Positions 60,010 through 64,000 of a stretch of DNA of 64,000 nt are shown here, one piece after another. The notes below the pieces were generated by a model. That model did no database searches. It was not told the origin of the DNA and saw only the letters and a list, made by a program, of their open reading frames with translations. Source of the stretch: Trema orientale (Eukaryota; Streptophyta; Magnoliopsida; Rosales; Cannabaceae); assembly GCA_002914845.1 (NCBI GenBank), contig JXTC01000010.1, forward strand, positions 318,526 to 382,525, in the 5' to 3' direction. Numbering within the stretch: the stretch's first letter is position 1; each line of letters begins with the position of its first letter. The translations under genes were made by a program, and so were the position numbers.

Positions 60010-60397
60010 TAATATTTGCTTACCCAAAAAAGAAAATTTCAGTAATGCTAATAAAATAGAGAAACAAAAGAAGGTTTAATATTAATATTTCCTCTTAATT
60101 CCCCTCATGCACTATTCATTCCCTCCTGATCATTATATAATAGCCCTCCTCAATCATATTCATCACCACCGTGTTGATCAATCATCATCATCATCACTGT
60201 CAACTTTCTTCTTTTTTTTTTAATCTCATCTTCAACCCCCCAACCCCACGCCTAGTCCTATCCAGGCTATCCTTACCTCCCTCTACTTCTCCCAAAAATA
60301 AAATCCCAGAACAAATCCCTAATCCCTCCCCCAAAGTCCCAAGGACCCGTTGAAAAAAACACTAAAAAATAATAAAAAGACGTGGAGGGTCCAAGTC
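60010..60397 (+). promoter_or_regulatory. promoter and leader of the ZHD pseudogene
   Basis: TATATAATA at 60134-60142 is a good TATA box. The following region is CT/CAT-rich (60165-60300) and looks like a transcribed leader up to the ATG at 60398. Its presence shows this is a gene copy with its own promoter, not a processed retrocopy. Confidence 0.55.
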
Positions 60398-61132
60398 ATG
60401 GACTTACCCCCCCCGCCAAGACTACCCCAGATACAGATACCTCAACCCCACCTCTACCTCAACCCACCACGTCCTTATCCTTCAACAACGACACCCTTAA
60501 ACGCCACCACGACCACCTCCACCCGCCTTAAATGGTGGTTTCTTACAGTGAATGCCGCAAGAACCACGCCGCCAGCATAGGCGGCCACGCCCTTGATGGC
60601 TGCGGAGAGTTCATGCCATCCGACCCCACCTCGCTAAAATGCGCCGCCTGTGGCTGCCACCGGAACTTCCACATCCGTTACCACCCTGAGGGGCCCACCA
60701 CCTCTAAGCATCATCGGAGCTCAAGCCCAAGCCCAAGTTCCAGCCCAGGCCCAACTCCAAGCCCAACACTCGGCGCCACCAAACTCCTACTTCGCTTCCC
60801 CACCCCAGATGCTCCTAGCTCTCAGCACATGCTCCTCATCCGATGACCACCATCAGCATACCCACCAGAGTTTAAATCCAGCGGTGGTGAAATGATCTGA
60901 AACTAATCCCAACTCGAGGAAGAGAATTAGGACCAAGTTTTGTCAGGAGCAGAAGAAGAAGATGTGTTTGTTTGCCGAGAAAATGGGATGGAAAATGCAG
61001 AGGAGTGACGAGAGATTAGTGGAAGAGTTTTGCAAAGAGGTTGGTGTTCGTAGAGGGGCTCTGCAAGTTTGGATGCACAACAAGAAGCACACTCACAGAG
61101 CTACAGGAAGCCACAATCAACAACCTCGTTGA
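60398..61132 (+). pseudogene. zinc-finger homeodomain (ZF-HD/ZHD) transcription factor, broken
   Basis: From 60532 the frame reads [51 protein letters not shown]. This is the complete ZF-HD dimerisation zinc finger with its conserved Cys/His. A later frame gives [15 protein letters not shown] (about 60773-60817), a known ZHD linker motif. The homeodomain follows from about 60920: KRIRTKFCQEQKKKMCLFAE, KMGWKMQRSDERLVEEFCKE, VGVRRGALQVWMHNKKHTHR, ending at TGA 61130-61132. Breaks: the first ATG (60398, MDL) enters an 8-C run at 60407-60414 and is out of frame with the ZF part; TAA sits just before MVVSY; the frame shifts in the AGCCCA-rich stretch (about 60720-60775); TGA (60893-60895) precedes the homeodomain. 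ZHD proteins form dimers and bind DNA in floral and vascular development; they are normally single-exon, as here. Both domains remain well preserved, so loss is recent or some breaks are assembly errors. Confidence 0.9.
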
Positions 61133-61500
61133 TGAATAAGCTAGTAGACTACTTAGCTTTGAGCCCAATCCTTCCTGGTAATGAAACCAGTGTTTAAGAT
61201 ACAACCAAAATGATTAAGATAGAGCTAATTTCAACTTTTTCCGCTAATGGGTCATCTGAAGTGGAAAAACAGAGAGAGATATGAACAAAAGTACTACTCA
61301 ATCAATCTTCTACTTTCATGACTAATTAAAGGGCCGGCGTTGGAGCCAATATTGACGATGTTTCATAACCAATATTGTTTTACATTACTCTGCTTAGTGA
61401 AGTTGAAGAAGAGAATTGACAGTATTTTAACTTAAGAAAGGAAAGTCTTTTTCTTTAATTCTTATAAACATATTCTCCTTTAAGTTATGTTTATCTCGTG
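61133..61500. other. 3' flank of the ZHD pseudogene
   Basis: AT-rich, no gene recognised. It grades into the copia fragment at about 61500; no LTR is visible at the junction. Confidence 0.5.
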
Positions 61501-63610
61501 TTTCCTTGCGTGAGCATACGGTTTCATTTTTTTCTGACATTTTCTTGCTCGATGATACTATTTTTTAGCTTAAATGATATAACTGCATGTGAATGCTCTA
61601 TCTTCAAATCTTCTGGCAAATATTTTATCCAAATTATTTCGCAAGAAGTGGTTGCCATAGATCTGTATCCTGCCTCAGCTGAAGAACAAGATACAGTTGT
61701 TTGCTTCGTCGTTTTCCAAGAGATAGGTGAATCTCCAAGCAAAATACAAAAAACGGTGATTGATCTTCTTGTATCTTTACACCGTGCCCAATCTGTATCA
61801 CAATAAGTCTTAAGTTGAATTGAGCTACTTGTTGATAAGAATATACCTTAACTAGGTGTTTGCTTGACGTATCTTTGTACTCGGTGAGCTGAATCGAAGT
61901 GTGGTACTCTTGGCTTATCCATAAATTGGCTTAACACATTTACTGCATATGCCAAGTCTGGTCTTGTTACTGTCAAGTAAATCAATCGTCCAACGAGTCT
62001 ACGATATAAAGAAGGATCGGTCAATAATTCTCCATCAGAATCATTTATGCTCAAGCCTTGCTCCATTAGGGATTTTGCTGGCCCTACCGCTAGAAAAACT
62101 GTATCCTCTAAAATTTCTAATGCATACTTTCTTTGGGATAAGTGAATACCTTTTGCTGAGCGTGCAACCTCAATCCCCAAAAAATACTTCAGATTGCCAA
62201 GATCTTTAAGCTTGAAACGATCATTTAAGAACTTTTTAAGGTCTTGGATCTTTTTAAAATCATTTCCAGCAAGTATCACATCATCGACATAAATCAAAAC
62301 AGCTGTTTTCTTCTTTTTGGACGAATAATGAGTGATCTGCCTTAGATTATTTGTAGCTTGCATCGCTGAGGGCTGAGGAAAGCTTAACAAACCATTGTCT
62401 AGGGGCTTGTTTTAAGCCATACAATGACTTATTAAGTTTACATACTCTGGTCTCCCCCTTTCGTCCAAAACTAGGAGGAAGATTCATGAATACATCTTCA
62501 TCAAGGTCACTATGTAAAACGACATTATTTACATCAAGTTGGTGAAGATACCATTTTTATGTGGCTGCAATTGCTAGTAAGATACAAATAGTAACCATTT
62601 TTGCAACTAGTGCAAATGTTTCTCCATAATCAAGACCTTCAATTTGATTATAATCTTTTGCTACCAGGCGAGCTTTGTATCTTTCAATAGCGCCATCAGA
62701 ATTATACTTGATTTTGTAAACCCATTTGCAACCAATTAGTTTCTTACCTAGCAGAAGTGAAGTTAAGGTCCATGTTTGGTTATCTTGAAGAGCTTTAATT
62801 TCGGCTTGCATAGCATCCCTCCAATTTTTATCTCGAAAAGCCTACAAGAAAGTTTTTGGCTTTGTTCGAAGAGAAATGCTAGTGGTAAAAGTTCGATGTG
62901 AGGGAGATAATCGATCGTAAGATAGAAAGTTACATAATGAATAGAGATTACCGATATTAAAAGTGACCCTAGCTGATGTTGATCATTGCGATGTTCAAAA
63001 AGGGAGTTCATGTTCAATATGGAAGTCATGCAGATAACTAGGAATCTTTGTTGCACGAGAAGACTTTCGTAGTGGAATGGGATCTGTAGTTTTCGAACTT
63101 GGTGTGTCAATCTGTTGACTTTCAGAGAGAGGTAGAACATCATCATCTGAAATGCTGGATGGAACACGTAAAACTGGAAATTGTGATGAACTAGAATGAT
63201 CTGAAAAAGGAAATTGGTCCTCATAAAAAATTACATCACGAGATATAAATATTTTCCTACTTACAATTTCATATACTCGATATCTTTTTTGTCCATAAAA
63301 ATAACCAACGAAAATGCAAGGAGTGGCACGTGCATCAAACTTCGATGGGTTTTGTGCATGTGTAGAAACAAAGCACAAACATCCAAAAACTCTTAAATGC
63401 ATATATGATGGTTTTTTATTAAACAACTTATCGTAAGGAGATTTTCCAGACAAAATAGGCATTGGGAGTTGATTAATCAAATATGTTGCTGTAAGAATAA
63501 CTTCTCCCCAAAAACTTTTAGGTAAATTTGCTTGAAGAAGTAAGGTTCATGCCACATTGAGAAGGTGACGATACTTCCGTTTAGCAATGCCATTTTGTTG
63601 GGGGTCCTTT
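61500..63610 (-). mobile_element. truncated Ty1/copia fragment, minus strand
   Basis: Minus-strand order: integrase C-terminal part (about 63600-62990, with SPYDKLFNKKPSYMHLRVFG), reverse transcriptase (about 62811-61850, with [14 protein letters not shown] and YVDDVILAGND), RNase H (about 61742-61500, with CSSAEAGYRSMA). gag, protease and both LTRs are missing. The fragment stops abruptly near 63610 within the integrase. The coding region has several breaks. Confidence 0.9.
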
Positions 63611-64000
63611 GAAGAATGCCCTTTTTACATAGTGATTTTGTAGAAATACACCCCTCTTCATAGTTTTTGGGTATGTACACCTTTTAAGTGAAAATTTAGT
63701 TGTCAAGACTAATATGCCCTTGAAAACACGTTTTTAGACTTTTTTCCCATTTCAATTTTTTTTCTCCCGTACCTCCTCCTTCGCCATTATCACATCATTG
63801 CCGCCAAAAGCTTGGAGTCACCGGAAAATATATTTCAGCCGAAAGCTTAGAGTTACCGGAAAGCTTGGAGTCCCGATTTCTGCACTTTAAGGGAGAAAAA
63901 CGTGATCCTCCATTTCGAATGTTGAAGTAAGTAGAAGATGTTTCTTTGCCATTAATCTTTCTTTGCAAATGTGAGTTTGATTTGTGGATTAGAAGTTATT
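63611..64000. other. unassigned edge region, perhaps a MULE-type terminus
   Basis: AAATACACCCC near 63644 and GGGTATGTACACC near 63669 resemble the phrases common in MULE terminal repeats. A duplicated phrase AAAGCTTRGAGT(C/T)ACCGGAAA occurs near 63806 and 63840. The partner end, if any, lies outside the window. Confidence 0.3.

Overview
The window is nuclear DNA of a flowering plant, most likely a eudicot. It is AT-rich and has plant-type introns, TATA-anchored gene starts, microsatellites, and nested LTR retrotransposons, MULEs, hAT-type elements and MITEs. I see no prokaryotic gene organisation. One host gene reads as intact, two host regulatory genes are decayed, and most of the rest is transposon-derived.

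1-11,212 is a stack of nested elements. The 3' end of an old Ty3/gypsy element (Athila/Tat-like, OTA group) occupies 5,579-11,212. A Mutator-like transposon (MULE) with long terminal inverted repeats runs from before position 1 to 5,578. It carries a degraded transposase piece and dozens of copies of a palindromic CTAGAC...GTCTAG motif, partly organised as a 106-bp tandem array. The MULE was itself hit by a copy of the OTA element, now a solo LTR (284-1,935). The 3' LTR of the outer OTA element is split by a 2.9-kb solo LTR of chromovirus type. 11,213-17,852 holds a possible large hAT-like element, a 937-bp assembly gap, a GC-rich truncated Ty3/gypsy 5' end (LTR plus gag), and an orphan exon of the 20S proteasome alpha-2 subunit.

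17,853-24,683 is the one clearly functional gene: a 16-exon, 574-codon SET-domain protein of the Rubisco-LSMT-like type (Arabidopsis AT1G01920-like), with all exon phases and splice sites consistent. Two MITEs sit in its introns with recognisable target-site duplications. 24,684-29,121 carries an unassigned orphan exon, a Helitron-like 3' terminus and a WUSCHEL pseudogene (homeodomain, WUS-box and EAR-like motif still readable).

29,127-35,456 is a structurally complete but coding-dead Ty1/copia element on the minus strand. 35,462-43,303 is AT-rich spacer with two MITEs and an old plus-strand copia remnant. 43,407-59,885 is a 16.5-kb Ty3/gypsy Tat-lineage element on the minus strand with about 2.55-kb LTRs and two RNase H regions; it landed inside a small MITE, whose halves lie at 43,313-43,406 and 59,886-60,000. 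60,398-61,132 is a decayed zinc-finger homeodomain (ZHD) gene with its TATA box still in place. 61,500-63,610 is a truncated minus-strand copia fragment.

I found no convincing previously undescribed system. The most notable signals are the palindrome-rich MULE, the two decayed homeobox developmental regulators beside an intact SET gene, the orphan proteasome exon, and the MITE split by the 16.5-kb element.
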